Assembly (NCBI GenBank): GCA_014376325.1
Contig: JACMRP010000054.1
Location: 1 to 22,373 of the forward strand
From: Pseudobdellovibrionaceae bacterium
Lineage (GTDB): Bacteria; Bdellovibrionota; Bdellovibrionia; Bdellovibrionales; Bdellovibrionaceae
Direction: 5' to 3'
DNA length: 22,373 bases
The position numbers and the translations under genes were made by a program. Shown here piece after piece: positions 8,683-15,910 of this stretch. The notes below the pieces were generated by a model, which searched no databases, was not told the origin of the DNA, and was given only the letters and a program-made list of their open reading frames with translations. Each line of letters begins with the position of its first letter. The stretch's first letter is position 1.

Positions 8683-9354
8683 TTGATTTTTATAAATTGC
8701 AGGCATTTTTTTAAGCGCGGTTTCTTTGGGATCGCGCTTTTGTTTTTTGTTCCGTTCGCTTTTGCCCAAATAGGCAAGACCAGCGGCTCGGTCCCAGCCG
8801 CGACAACAGCGGCTGCTGGCGGGTTCGAAAAGCCCGTTTCCTTGTCGTACCTCAACTTGATCAAATGTTTTCCAGAGCTTAAAAATGAAAAGTGGTCGAC
8901 CAAGGTGGACCTCAATCAGCTCAAAGATCAGGCAGATCGCAAGTTCGTCACTTCGCAGACTTTGCTTCGCTATCGGCAGTCGACCCTAAAAGATGCGGTC
9001 GGTCAGCAAAAGCGGCTTCGATTGGCCGCCAAGTCCGAAAAAAAATCGAAGGTGAGCTACACGCTGTCGCTCGATAAATTAGATGCAAAAGGGGCGGGGA
9101 CCCCGATCGAGATTCCGGCAAATCAGCGGATCAATCCGACCCAGAAGGTTTTGGATCAGTTTTTTCTGAACCAAGAGCTGATCGAGGATGAATATTCGTA
9201 TTTTGACACTAAGCTTAATGGAATGAATATGAGCTACAAACGAAACTTGCACGAGATCTTCGAGCTTGAAATCAGCGACCCGCGCGGGAAGCGTCGGGTG
9301 TTCTGCGAAGAGCAAGGAACGCTTGGCAAAGTTTGTAACTGCTTTCAAAAATAG
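8683..9354 (+). CDS. Secreted protein, unknown function
   Basis: I do not recognise this protein of about 223 residues. The frame opens at TTG 8668, but I prefer TTG 8683, which has a G-rich site (GGGGG, 8674-8678) 4 nt upstream. It gives a well-formed signal peptide: a basic start (CRHFFKRG), a hydrophobic core (FFGIALLFFVPFA), and cleavage after AFA. The mature part is basic and Lys/Arg/Gln-rich (about 85-150). It ends with three cysteines (VFCEEQ, VCNCFQK). It lies 41 nt after the NlpC/P60-like gene with no terminator between, so the two are probably cotranscribed. A role as a partner of that protein is possible but only by position. Confidence 0.68.
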   Translation: MIFINCRHFFKRGFFGIALLFFVPFAFAQIGKTSGSVPAATTAAAGGFEKPVSLSYLNLIKCFPELKNEKWSTKVDLNQLKDQADRKFVTSQTLLRYRQSTLKDAVGQQKRLRLAAKSEKKSKVSYTLSLDKLDAKGAGTPIEIPANQRINPTQKVLDQFFLNQELIEDEYSYFDTKLNGMNMSYKRNLHEIFELEISDPRGKRRVFCEEQGTLGKVCNCFQK

Positions 9355-9389
9355 TTTCGCTAAATATTGCGTCACCCCTCAAACAAAAG

Positions 9390-9417
9390 TTGCTAAGCCA
9401 GCGGACTCAGTTATAAT
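9390..9417 (+). promoter_or_regulatory. Strong sigma-70-type promoter for zapA
   Basis: TTGCTA (9390-9395) and a perfect TATAAT (9412-9417) are 16 nt apart, in the gap after the secreted-protein gene. Predicted initiation near 9424 lies inside the 5' end of the open frame that contains zapA. This supports the downstream start at 9546 and a leader of about 120 nt. Confidence 0.65.
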
Positions 9418-9506
9418 TTTTGAGTACTGTTGATGAAGGATTTTCTAGATCTTTCGGAGTTTCAGGAAGTTTTGAACACGACAGCAAGTTGATGTGCAAT
9501 TTTATT

Positions 9507-9534
9507 GGGCTGGTCTTTTTAGACGAAATAGCCC
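9507..9534 (+). promoter_or_regulatory. Leader hairpin next to the zapA ribosome-binding site
   Basis: GGGCT (9507-9511) pairs with AGCCC (9530-9534), and inside it GTCT (9513-9516) pairs with AGAC (9521-9524) around a TTTT loop. The stem ends 2 nt before GAGG (9537-9540), the ribosome-binding site of zapA, so stacking or unfolding could tune initiation. No known riboswitch class was recognised. Confidence 0.4.
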
Positions 9535-9545
9535 GCGAGGTTCTA

Positions 9546-9833
9546 GTGGCGTCAGACAAAAAAACGTATGACTTTCTAATAGCGGGGGTCCCGTACAAGC
9601 TCAAGACCTCCCATGACGATGCTACCGTTCAAGAACTCGTTGAATTTGTGAATAATAAAATGAATCAAGCCATGTCCGTGACTAAATATGGTTCCTTTCA
9701 AAATGCGGCCGTCCTTACTGCCTTGAACGTGGCAGAGGAACTCATTCTTCTCAAAAGAAAAGCTCATCGAGAGCTAGAGAAGCTCGAGGAGAAGGCCATG
9801 AAACTCTCGACACAACTAGAAAAGAGCGTTTAG
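9546..9833 (+). CDS. zapA: Cell division protein ZapA
   Basis: ZapA binds FtsZ and cross-links protofilaments into the Z-ring. From GTG 9546 the protein has 95 residues, the usual size. It has a short beta N-domain (KKTYDFLIAGVPYKLK), the DATVQELVEFVNNKM helix, the core AVLTALNVAEELILLKRK, and a C-terminal coiled coil rich in Glu, Lys and Leu. The frame runs open upstream to TTG 9420, but the extra 42 residues are not ZapA-like and begin before the predicted transcription start; GCGAGG precedes the GTG by 5 nt. The order zapA then folate cyclo-ligase is a common proteobacterial arrangement, in which 6S RNA often lies between the two genes. Confidence 0.88.
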   Translation: MASDKKTYDFLIAGVPYKLKTSHDDATVQELVEFVNNKMNQAMSVTKYGSFQNAAVLTALNVAEELILLKRKAHRELEKLEEKAMKLSTQLEKSV

Positions 9834-9845
9834 GGCGCGCTTCGC

Positions 9846-9881
9846 CAGTCCCATTTTCTCCGCGTTGATAAAATGGGACTG
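9846..9881 (+). promoter_or_regulatory. Perfect 12-bp hairpin between zapA and the cyclo-ligase gene
   Basis: CAGTCCCATTTT (9846-9857) pairs exactly with AAAATGGGACTG (9870-9881) around a 12-nt loop. No T-run follows, so it is not a terminator. It precedes the terminator at 9905-9953, and together the two fill the 131-nt spacer. It may be part of a regulatory leader or of a small RNA at the place where 6S RNA is often found, but I could not fit the full 6S shape. Confidence 0.45.
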
Positions 9882-9904
9882 ACAAACTGCTTTACTCGTT
9901 TTGA

Positions 9905-9953
9905 CCATCGTCGCCTTACACCCGTGCGCTTTGCGCCGGGTAATGGTTTTTTC
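9905..9953 (+). terminator. Intrinsic terminator 12 nt before the cyclo-ligase start
   Basis: ACCCG (9920-9924) and GCGC (9926-9929) pair with GCGC (9933-9936) and CGGGT (9937-9941), leaving T9925 as a one-base bulge and a TTT loop. Outer bases CCAT (9905-9908) and ATGG (9943-9946) can extend the stem. Six T follow at 9947-9952. The next ribosome-binding site (GAGGT, 9956-9960) begins only a few bases on, so genes downstream depend on read-through or on controlled folding. Confidence 0.6.
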
Positions 9954-9964
9954 TTGAGGTCGTT

Positions 9965-10546
9965 TTGAATTCTGTTGGTGATTCTCGACATTCTTCGTCG
10001 CTGGCTTCTTCGAAGCTCGCTTGGCGCGCTCGCTTTCGCGAGCTGCTCTCTCAGGAAAATCCTCAGTCTTCCGTGCAGATTCATCAGGCCATTTGTGAAT
10101 TTTTGATTTCGTTTCTTGCGGATAAGTCTGGGGTTTGGGCCGGCTATTTGGCGCTTGTTCAAGAACCTGATCTCAGTCCCGTGTTTGAGGCGACTCCCCA
10201 TATTCAGTGGGCGTTTCCGCGCATGGAGGCGAAGCGTTTGACGTTCTATATCTCGCAAAATTTCATTAAAGGGCGTTTTAGCGTGATGGAACCTAGCGAG
10301 GATTCTCAGAAATTGCATTTAGAGGATCTTGCGGGCGTTTTAGTACCTGGTTTAGGATTTAATAAAAAAGGCCGTCGTTTGGGGAAGGGTCAGGGCTATT
10401 ACGACAAAGCCCTTGAGACTTTTCAAGGAACCAAGGTCGGGGTTTGTTTTGACTGCCAAGTGGTGGAAGAAGACTTGCCCGAAGAGAAGCACGATGTACG
10501 TGTGGACTCGATCGTGACGGAAAAAGAAGTTATCATTTGTGCGTAG
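9965..10546 (+). CDS. 5-formyltetrahydrofolate cyclo-ligase family protein
   Basis: This family converts 5-formyl-THF to 5,10-methenyl-THF with ATP, returning a storage folate to one-carbon metabolism. The 193-residue protein has the family landmarks: an N-terminal basic helix (KLAWRARFRELL), a central IQWAFPRMEAKRLTFY, the VPGLGFNKKGRRLGKGQGYYDKAL phosphate-binding and active-site stretch around residues 125-150, and VGVCFDCQVVEEDLP followed by HDVRVDSIVTE. Lys stands where many homologues have Tyr in RLGyG. The TTG start has GAGGT 4 nt upstream. It heads a run of genes spaced by 12 nt or less. The E. coli homologue is YgfA/Fau. Confidence 0.9.
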   Translation: MNSVGDSRHSSSLASSKLAWRARFRELLSQENPQSSVQIHQAICEFLISFLADKSGVWAGYLALVQEPDLSPVFEATPHIQWAFPRMEAKRLTFYISQNFIKGRFSVMEPSEDSQKLHLEDLAGVLVPGLGFNKKGRRLGKGQGYYDKALETFQGTKVGVCFDCQVVEEDLPEEKHDVRVDSIVTEKEVIICA

Positions 10547-10558
10547 GAGTTTAGGATC

Positions 10559-12124
10559 ATGGAAATAGTTATTGCCTCGATTGTGGGATTATTACTGGGT
10601 GGCGTCGGCGTCTTCATCGTGAAGCGTATTCAAGATGAGTCGCAAAAGAAATCGGCGAGGGTCGAAGCGGATCGTATCGTCAATCGCGCGAAGTCCGAAG
10701 CGGCCAAACTTAAAAAAGAGTCTGAGACCAAGTCGAAAGACTTTGAGATTCGTGCTCGTAAGAATGTCGAAGCCGACATTCACAAGCAAAAGTCACAAAC
10801 CAAAAACAAGGAAGCGCAACTCGAGCGCCGTCTCAAAGAAGTGGACGATCAGTTCAAGGCTAAGCTCGACGAGAACGACCGTTACATCTTGGGTTTGAAA
10901 GACCGCGAAGAAAAAGTTGCGATCTCTGAAAATCGCATCAAAGATCTCGAAAAGAAAACCGAGAATCATACCAATGAATTAAAACAAAAACTTGAATCCG
11001 TTGCCGGTATGACCGCCGAAGACGCCCGCAGACAGCTGGTCAGCGCACTCGAAGACGAAGCCAAGGCCGAAGCGAATAAAAAAATTGCCGCCATCGAAGA
11101 AGAGACTCAAAAAGAAGTCGATAAAAAAGCTCGCCGCGTGATCGCGACGGCGCTTTCTCGCTTCGCTTCGGAGTACACCTCTGAACGCACCGTCAGCGTC
11201 CTGGCTTTGCCGAGTGACGAGATGAAGGGCAAGATTATCGGACGTGAAGGCCGTAACATCCGTACTCTTGAAGCCCTTTGCGGCGTCGATCTGATCGTGG
11301 ATGATACTCCGGAAGCCGTTGTTATTTCGGGCTTCGATCCGGTTCGCCGTGAACTTGCGAAGCGCACGATTGAAAAGTTAATGGAAGACGGCCGCGTGCA
11401 TCCGGCCCGCATCGAAGAAGTCGTTGAGAAAATGAAATCGGAATTAACTAAATCCATCAAAGAAGAAGGCGAACGCGTCGTTATGGAATTGGGCGTGCCG
11501 AACATTCACCCGGAGCTGATTAAACTCATCGGCAGTTTAAAGTACCGCTCGGCCCATGCGCAGAATATTTTGAATCATTCTTTAGAGGTCGCTTACATCG
11601 CAGGTCTACTCGCTGGTGAACTCGGCGCAAACGTGAAGACCGCTAGACGTGCCGGAATCCTACACGAAATCGGCCGCGCGATCGAGCACAGTGCCGAAGG
11701 CAGCTACGCGATGGTCGGCGCTGAATGGGCTAAGAAGTACGGCGAGACCGAAGACGTCTGCCACGCGATCCGTGCGCATCACGACGACGAAAAGCCGGCT
11801 TCGATTTTGGCCTGGATTATTCACGCTTCTAACATTTTATCCAGTACTCGTCCGGGGGCACGTCGTCCGCACATGGATGCTTACATTCATCGTTTGGAAG
11901 ACCTTGAAAGCATCGGCAACAGCTTCGACGGAGTTTTAAAAACCTTCGCGCTTCAAGCCGGCAAAGAGGTTCGGGTCATGGTTGAAAGTGCTAAAGTGAC
12001 GGACGATCAATCGATCATGCTGGCGCGGGATATCGCGCGCAAGATTGAGCGTGAAGTTCCTAACTCCGGCCAAGTCAAAGTCACCGTTGTCCGCGAATCG
12101 CGATCCGTAGAGCACGCGAGGTAA
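10559..12124 (+). CDS. rny: Ribonuclease Y homologue with altered HD site
   Basis: RNase Y is a membrane-anchored endoribonuclease that starts mRNA decay. At 521 residues this is full length. It has a membrane segment (3-21), a long charged coiled coil (about 25-185), a KH RNA-binding domain with [12 protein letters not shown] (near 223-235), an HD domain (about 335-430), and the conserved C-terminal block with RPGARR and RLEDLE. The HD domain is odd: the His-Asp pair is His369-Glu370 (LHEIGR, family LHDIGK). The GSH histidine is Tyr383, and the Asp before the RPGAR loop is Asn425. His in HSLEVA and the HH pair remain. By family knowledge the changed residues are metal ligands, so activity may be lost or altered. 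It lies between the cyclo-ligase gene and tyrS. Confidence 0.93.
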   Translation: MEIVIASIVGLLLGGVGVFIVKRIQDESQKKSARVEADRIVNRAKSEAAKLKKESETKSKDFEIRARKNVEADIHKQKSQTKNKEAQLERRLKEVDDQFKAKLDENDRYILGLKDREEKVAISENRIKDLEKKTENHTNELKQKLESVAGMTAEDARRQLVSALEDEAKAEANKKIAAIEEETQKEVDKKARRVIATALSRFASEYTSERTVSVLALPSDEMKGKIIGREGRNIRTLEALCGVDLIVDDTPEAVVISGFDPVRRELAKRTIEKLMEDGRVHPARIEEVVEKMKSELTKSIKEEGERVVMELGVPNIHPELIKLIGSLKYRSAHAQNILNHSLEVAYIAGLLAGELGANVKTARRAGILHEIGRAIEHSAEGSYAMVGAEWAKKYGETEDVCHAIRAHHDDEKPASILAWIIHASNILSSTRPGARRPHMDAYIHRLEDLESIGNSFDGVLKTFALQAGKEVRVMVESAKVTDDQSIMLARDIARKIEREVPNSGQVKVTVVRESRSVEHAR

Positions 12125-12126
12125 CG

Positions 12127-13350
12127 ATGATTTTTTTAGATCCGCGCGAACAGCTTGAAAGAATTAAATTCGGCACCGCCGAATTTATCAACGATGAAGA
12201 GATGTTGAAAAAACTGAAACGCAGTAAGGAGACTAATACTCCACTGCGAATCAAGCTGGGTGCAGATCCTACTCGTCCGGATATACATATTGGCCACACC
12301 GTCGTGATCAATAAGCTAAAGACTTTTCAGGATCTCGGACACCACGTGCATTTTTTGATCGGCGATTTTACCGCAACGATCGGTGATCCTTCCGGTAAAA
12401 ATTCAACCCGTCCGATGCTTTCGCGCGAACAGATCGAAGAAAACGGCAAAACCTACGCGAAACAGATTTTCAAAATATTAAACCCTGAAAAAACCGAAAT
12501 CGTTTACAACTCAACCTGGATCGGCAAGATGACTCCTGGAGAGTTTATAAAAATGTCGGCCCAGTACACGGTCGCCCGCATGCTTGAGCGGGACGATTTT
12601 ACGAAACGCTATAAAGGCGGCGTGCCGATCGGCATTCACGAATTTCTGTATCCGTTAACTCAAGGTTACGATTCGGTGGCGCTAAAAACGGACGTAGAAC
12701 TCGGTGGCACTGATCAGAAGTTTAATTTGCTGGTCGGTCGCGATATGCAAAGCTCGTACGGTCAAGAGTCCCAGTGTGTCCTGACGATGCCGATTTTAGA
12801 AGGCCTCGACGGCGTGAATAAAATGTCGAAGAGCTTAGATAATTACATCTCCGTCGTGGATACGCCGAAGGACATGTTCGGTAAGACCATGCGTGTTTCC
12901 GATGACCTGATGTATCGTTGGTACGAGCTTCTGACGGACATTTCAGCGTCTGGGTTGACCCAACTTAAGTTGGACGTCCAAGCAAAACGCAAACATCCGC
13001 GCGATGTTAAAGTCGAACTCGCAAAATTTTTGATCAAACGATTCCACGATGAAAAATCCGCACAGGCCGCCGAGGATGAATTCAACCGCATCTTTGTCGA
13101 CAAGGGATTGCCTGACGATGTTCCGGAGTTCGAAGTTGCAGCTGAAGATCAAGTGGGCGTTTGTGCTTTACTGGTGCGCGCGGGCATGGCCACTTCTAAT
13201 GGCGAAGCGGGCAGGCTGATTAGCGGCGGCGGCGTTAAACGGGAATACCAAAAGCTAGCGGATCCAAAGGCACGTTGGGATTTGAAGTCTGGCGATAGTT
13301 TCGTTCTTCAAGCCGGTAAGAAAAAATTCGTCAAGATTGTGGTGAAGTAA
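12127..13350 (+). CDS. tyrS: Tyrosine--tRNA ligase
   Basis: This class I aminoacyl-tRNA synthetase charges tRNA-Tyr. The 407-residue protein carries HIGH at residues 54-57 ([10 protein letters not shown]), the ATP and Tyr-binding region [13 protein letters not shown], the conserved [12 protein letters not shown] and [12 protein letters not shown], and KMSKS near 232-236. A C-terminal S4 RNA-binding domain follows (about 340-407, [18 protein letters not shown] and then GGVK). The layout matches the shorter bacterial TyrRS type. The gene begins 2 nt after rny, with GCGAGG inside the end of rny as its ribosome-binding site, and its stop overlaps the next ATG by one base, so rny, tyrS and the ferredoxin gene form a tightly coupled operon. 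Confidence 0.96.
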   Translation: MIFLDPREQLERIKFGTAEFINDEEMLKKLKRSKETNTPLRIKLGADPTRPDIHIGHTVVINKLKTFQDLGHHVHFLIGDFTATIGDPSGKNSTRPMLSREQIEENGKTYAKQIFKILNPEKTEIVYNSTWIGKMTPGEFIKMSAQYTVARMLERDDFTKRYKGGVPIGIHEFLYPLTQGYDSVALKTDVELGGTDQKFNLLVGRDMQSSYGQESQCVLTMPILEGLDGVNKMSKSLDNYISVVDTPKDMFGKTMRVSDDLMYRWYELLTDISASGLTQLKLDVQAKRKHPRDVKVELAKFLIKRFHDEKSAQAAEDEFNRIFVDKGLPDDVPEFEVAAEDQVGVCALLVRAGMATSNGEAGRLISGGGVKREYQKLADPKARWDLKSGDSFVLQAGKKKFVKIVVK

Positions 13351-14024
13351 TGAAAATTAAATTCATGCCGCAAAATATTGAAGTGGATGCAAATCCAAAC
13401 AAATCTTTGCTGCAGATTGCGACCGAAAATAACATTGAAATCAAGTCGATCTGCAAAGGTGTGCCTAGTTGCGCAGAATGCCGGGTTAATTTAAGCGAAG
13501 GCGAAAACAACGTTATTCCGCCGAACAAAACCGAATTAAACTTGATCGGCACCAACTGGCACATCGATGGGCGCAGACTTTCTTGCCAAGTCCGATGTTT
13601 CGGTGACGTGACCGTGGACATGACGGAACAACTTGAACGTCAGGCAAATCAAACTAAAAAAGTACGCGGATTCCGCAGTCAGAAGACCCAGCAAGAATCG
13701 CAAGCCGTGCAAGATACGATGATCCTTTCCGCGACTCCAGAGCAGCTCGCCGCCAGCGAAGGGCCGGCGCCGAGTTCGGCACGCGAGCCTCGCGAACCGC
13801 GGGAACCCCGACAGCGCAACCAAAATCAACCACGTGGTGAGCAGCAACCGCAACAGGCGCGTAAAGAGGGTGGCGGACGCAACAAAGGCGGCGGTCGCAA
13901 TCAGCGCAACAACAATAACAACAATAAACCCAATCCTCCAGGCGCCGGAAATCAGCCGCGCAAGGATCGCAACGATCAGCGAGGTCCGCGCAATGAACCC
14001 AATAAAGAAAAACCGAAAGTTTAG
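13350..14024 (+). CDS. 2Fe-2S ferredoxin with long basic disordered tail
   Basis: Residues 1-95 form a plant/adrenodoxin-type 2Fe-2S ferredoxin domain with Cys35, Cys41, Cys44 and Cys79 as likely ligands (C-x5-C-x2-C-x34-C) and an extra Cys83. Such proteins carry single electrons. From about residue 100 to 224 the sequence turns into a low-complexity tail of Arg, Asn, Gln, Pro, Gly and Lys, including REPREPRQRNQNQPRGE, GGGRNKGGGRNQ and an Asn run. It is strongly basic and resembles RNA-binding disordered tails. The ATG overlaps the tyrS stop (TAATG). Partner enzyme and function of the tail are unknown. The neighbouring RNA genes make RNA association a fair guess but no more. Confidence 0.85.
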   Translation: MKIKFMPQNIEVDANPNKSLLQIATENNIEIKSICKGVPSCAECRVNLSEGENNVIPPNKTELNLIGTNWHIDGRRLSCQVRCFGDVTVDMTEQLERQANQTKKVRGFRSQKTQQESQAVQDTMILSATPEQLAASEGPAPSSAREPREPREPRQRNQNQPRGEQQPQQARKEGGGRNKGGGRNQRNNNNNNKPNPPGAGNQPRKDRNDQRGPRNEPNKEKPKV

Positions 14025-14550
14025 TTTTTACCTGACGGCGCTCGCTTTTGTTTGCGTCGGGCGGGTAGCCCACGCGCGGTCGATGCCGAACATTGAAACT
14101 CTGCCGAGTACTCACCCGACGTTTTCGTACGACGTGATGGCATCCAGCGGTACCGAAAATAATAACACTTACAACGAAGTTAAATTGAATCTTAACTGGT
14201 ACGTGGCCGATTGGCTCAACTGGCGCAACGGTATTTTCACCCGCTTCGGTACAAACGTACAGAATGTTTCGGGATTAGATTCAGCCCTGCTAGCGACTTA
14301 CGAAGCAGAGAATGATTCGAAAACTCTAGGCTTTCGCGCGTTCGCCGGTCCCGGTGTTCGATTCGCGTCTGCAGACAATAATGCAGGCACGGCCGAAGCC
14401 GGCATCATATTCAAACTTGCGGGTCTTCAATTAGGCGGCGGCGCAAAATATTTGTCTTATTTTAAAACGCGTAAGGACACGGTCGGTGTTGCTTTACCCA
14501 AAGATGAAACGCAGTATTTTATTGTCCTTGCCGGCGGCGGCAGTTTTTAA
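13993..14550 (+). CDS. Putative small outer-membrane beta-barrel protein
   Basis: I do not recognise a named family. The frame is open from 13834, but the real start is most likely ATG 13993. It has GAGG (13981-13984) upstream and gives a proper signal peptide (MNPIKKNRK, FSFYLTALAFVCV, cleavage after AHA). The first 32 nt overlap the end of the ferredoxin gene in another frame. The mature protein (about 157 residues) has alternating polar and hydrophobic stretches with aromatic ends (VKLNLNWYVADWLNW, LGFRAFAGPGVRF, GGGAKYLSYF), no cysteine, and a C-terminal Phe (VLAGGGSF). These are typical of outer-membrane beta-barrels. Three lipoprotein genes follow in the same direction. Confidence 0.72.
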   Translation: MNPIKKNRKFSFYLTALAFVCVGRVAHARSMPNIETLPSTHPTFSYDVMASSGTENNNTYNEVKLNLNWYVADWLNWRNGIFTRFGTNVQNVSGLDSALLATYEAENDSKTLGFRAFAGPGVRFASADNNAGTAEAGIIFKLAGLQLGGGAKYLSYFKTRKDTVGVALPKDETQYFIVLAGGGSF

Positions 14551-14562
14551 TACGCTTCTCCA

Positions 14563-15018
14563 ATGAACAAAACTAAGAAAATTATTTCGCTAGCGGGCGT
14601 CCTTGTTTTATTTTGCGCGATGACTTCAGGCTGCGCGATACTGCATCACGTACAAATGAGTGATGTAGATACGCGCAATCAGTTCGTGTCGGTCCCGATC
14701 GAAGTCAAAGTCAGTGAAACGGGAGTGGATCTCGGCGACGTAAAGGCGATTTCCCAAGGTGCATTCCGTAATTCGAGCGACCGTGGGGCTGCGGGCGATG
14801 CACTCGCCGTATTGCAAATGTTCCAGGTCGGACCGCGAACGGGGCCGCCGGTTTATTCCGAAAATTACGCCGAAAAAATTATTTACCAGCTTCATACTCA
14901 GTGTCCTTCCGGAAAAATTACCGGCGTTCAGTCCATCCGTGAATCTCGTAAATACCCGGTAATCTCTGGTGAAATTGTTAAAATTACGGGCTTCTGCCTG
15001 CGCGAAAAAGGAACTTAA
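14563..15018 (+). CDS. Lipoprotein, first of three related tandem copies
   Basis: The 151-residue product has a type II signal peptide ending TSGC, with lipidated Cys24. The family is unknown to me. Near the C-terminus it has QCPSGKITGV (about 115-124) and ITGFC, a block shared with the next two genes (QCPxGxIxG, then about 20-30 residues, then G-x-C). The two conserved Cys may form a disulfide. This copy is the longest, with an extra middle section (SQGAFRNSSDRGAAGDAL). The ATG lies 12 nt after the beta-barrel gene with no clear ribosome-binding site, which suggests translational coupling. It is expected in the periplasm, anchored to a membrane. Confidence 0.75.
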   Translation: MNKTKKIISLAGVLVLFCAMTSGCAILHHVQMSDVDTRNQFVSVPIEVKVSETGVDLGDVKAISQGAFRNSSDRGAAGDALAVLQMFQVGPRTGPPVYSENYAEKIIYQLHTQCPSGKITGVQSIRESRKYPVISGEIVKITGFCLREKGT

Positions 15019-15019
15019 C

Positions 15020-15364
15020 GTGAAATATGTATTAGCTAGTTTGATTGCATTACAGATCATCGGTTGCGCTTCGGTAAATAGCGTTTCGCTTTCCTCAATC
15101 CCTGCAGTTCGAAATAAAGAAGTTCGTTCAGAGAAAGTTAAAACCATCTTCCTCGGTTTTAATTTCAATAACGACTTCGTGGATGAGATGGCAGAGGATT
15201 TAAAGCGCCAATGCCCAAACGGAATGATCAAGGGCATTCTGACTAAGGATGAAGTGATCGATTATTTCTTGATGATTGTTTGGGCCCACAAAGTAACCGC
15301 GACGGGCTACTGCGTTCAAGCGCGCAACACCGCGAGCGTTGGTAACTCTGGAGACGCCGAATAA
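15020..15364 (+). CDS. Lipoprotein, second of three related tandem copies
   Basis: The frame is open from 14969, but GTG 15020 is the better start. AAGGA (15008-15012) lies 7 nt upstream, and it yields a compact type II signal peptide with lipobox IIGC and lipidated Cys16 (114 residues in all). The body has VKTIFLGFNFNNDFVDE, then RQCPNGMIKGI, then VTATGYC, matching the other two copies: QCPxGxIxGI, a Lys/Val segment, then G-[FYL]-C. It starts 1 nt after the stop of copy one and its TAA overlaps the ATG of copy three, so the three are made from one message. Function is unknown. Confidence 0.75.
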   Translation: MKYVLASLIALQIIGCASVNSVSLSSIPAVRNKEVRSEKVKTIFLGFNFNNDFVDEMAEDLKRQCPNGMIKGILTKDEVIDYFLMIVWAHKVTATGYCVQARNTASVGNSGDAE

Positions 15365-15699
15365 TGAAAAGCTTTTTATTGGTTTGTATCTTGTTGTTGT
15401 CTGGATGTGCGCACAGCATTCATGATGTCTACGTTTCGGATTTTGGCAATTACCCGAAGTTAGAGCAAGGTGAAATAGTCAGCGCGCGGACCGAGCAATT
15501 CGTGATTCTAGGGTTTGTGACCGAAACTCACTACGTGGACCAAGCGCGCGCGATGCTTATGCAAAAATGCCCGCAAGGCGAAATCACTGGTATCAGCACG
15601 CAGTTTTCGACTAGCTTAGGATTCTTCTCTTGGACCAATAAGATACTGATGCAGGGCCTGTGCACGAAACCGATTGCGGCAAATCAGGCCCGCAAGTAA
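15364..15699 (+). CDS. Lipoprotein, third of three related tandem copies
   Basis: The 111-residue product has a textbook lipobox (LLSGC, Cys15). The conserved block is QFVILGFVTETHYVDQA, then QKCPQGEITGI, then FFSWTNKILMQGLC. The arrangement (an F-x-x-LG segment, a V-D helix, CPxG-x-I-xGI, a strand, a terminal Cys) is loosely reminiscent of Bor-type lipoproteins; that comparison is from memory and weak. The ATG overlaps the stop of copy two by one base. The gap after it (15700-15910) holds an AT-rich stretch with no clear terminator. Confidence 0.75.
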   Translation: MKSFLLVCILLLSGCAHSIHDVYVSDFGNYPKLEQGEIVSARTEQFVILGFVTETHYVDQARAMLMQKCPQGEITGISTQFSTSLGFFSWTNKILMQGLCTKPIAANQARK

Positions 15700-15910
15700 G
15701 AAGCGTTAAAACTGGTCCCCTTTGCTGTTGATAAATTAAAACTTAATCAAAAGTTCATTCATCAGTGCCCCCATTAGGCAGGCCTTTGTCATACTTGTAC
15801 CGAACACTGTCGAAGTGATCAATATTTGTACAATGAAATTTTACTTTCACGAAGATTTTGCCTCGAGACGAGCTTGGGTGTTGGTATGGTGAAGGACCCC
15901 AGGAGATCCT

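Noticed and set aside
9420..9545. A 42-residue N-terminal extension of ZapA from TTG 9420
   Set aside because: It is not ZapA-like, lies over the predicted transcription start and hairpin leader, and a better start with GCGAGG exists at 9546.
13834..13992. N-terminal extension of the beta-barrel protein within the ferredoxin tail
   Set aside because: It would bury the signal peptide 53 residues inside the protein; ATG 13993 has its own ribosome-binding site and gives a normal signal peptide.
15826..15910. ORF opening at 15826 before the Cys-rich secreted gene
   Set aside because: It is in a different frame from the secreted protein, lacks a ribosome-binding site and has no protein-like features, whereas 15911 has AGGAGA and a signal peptide.
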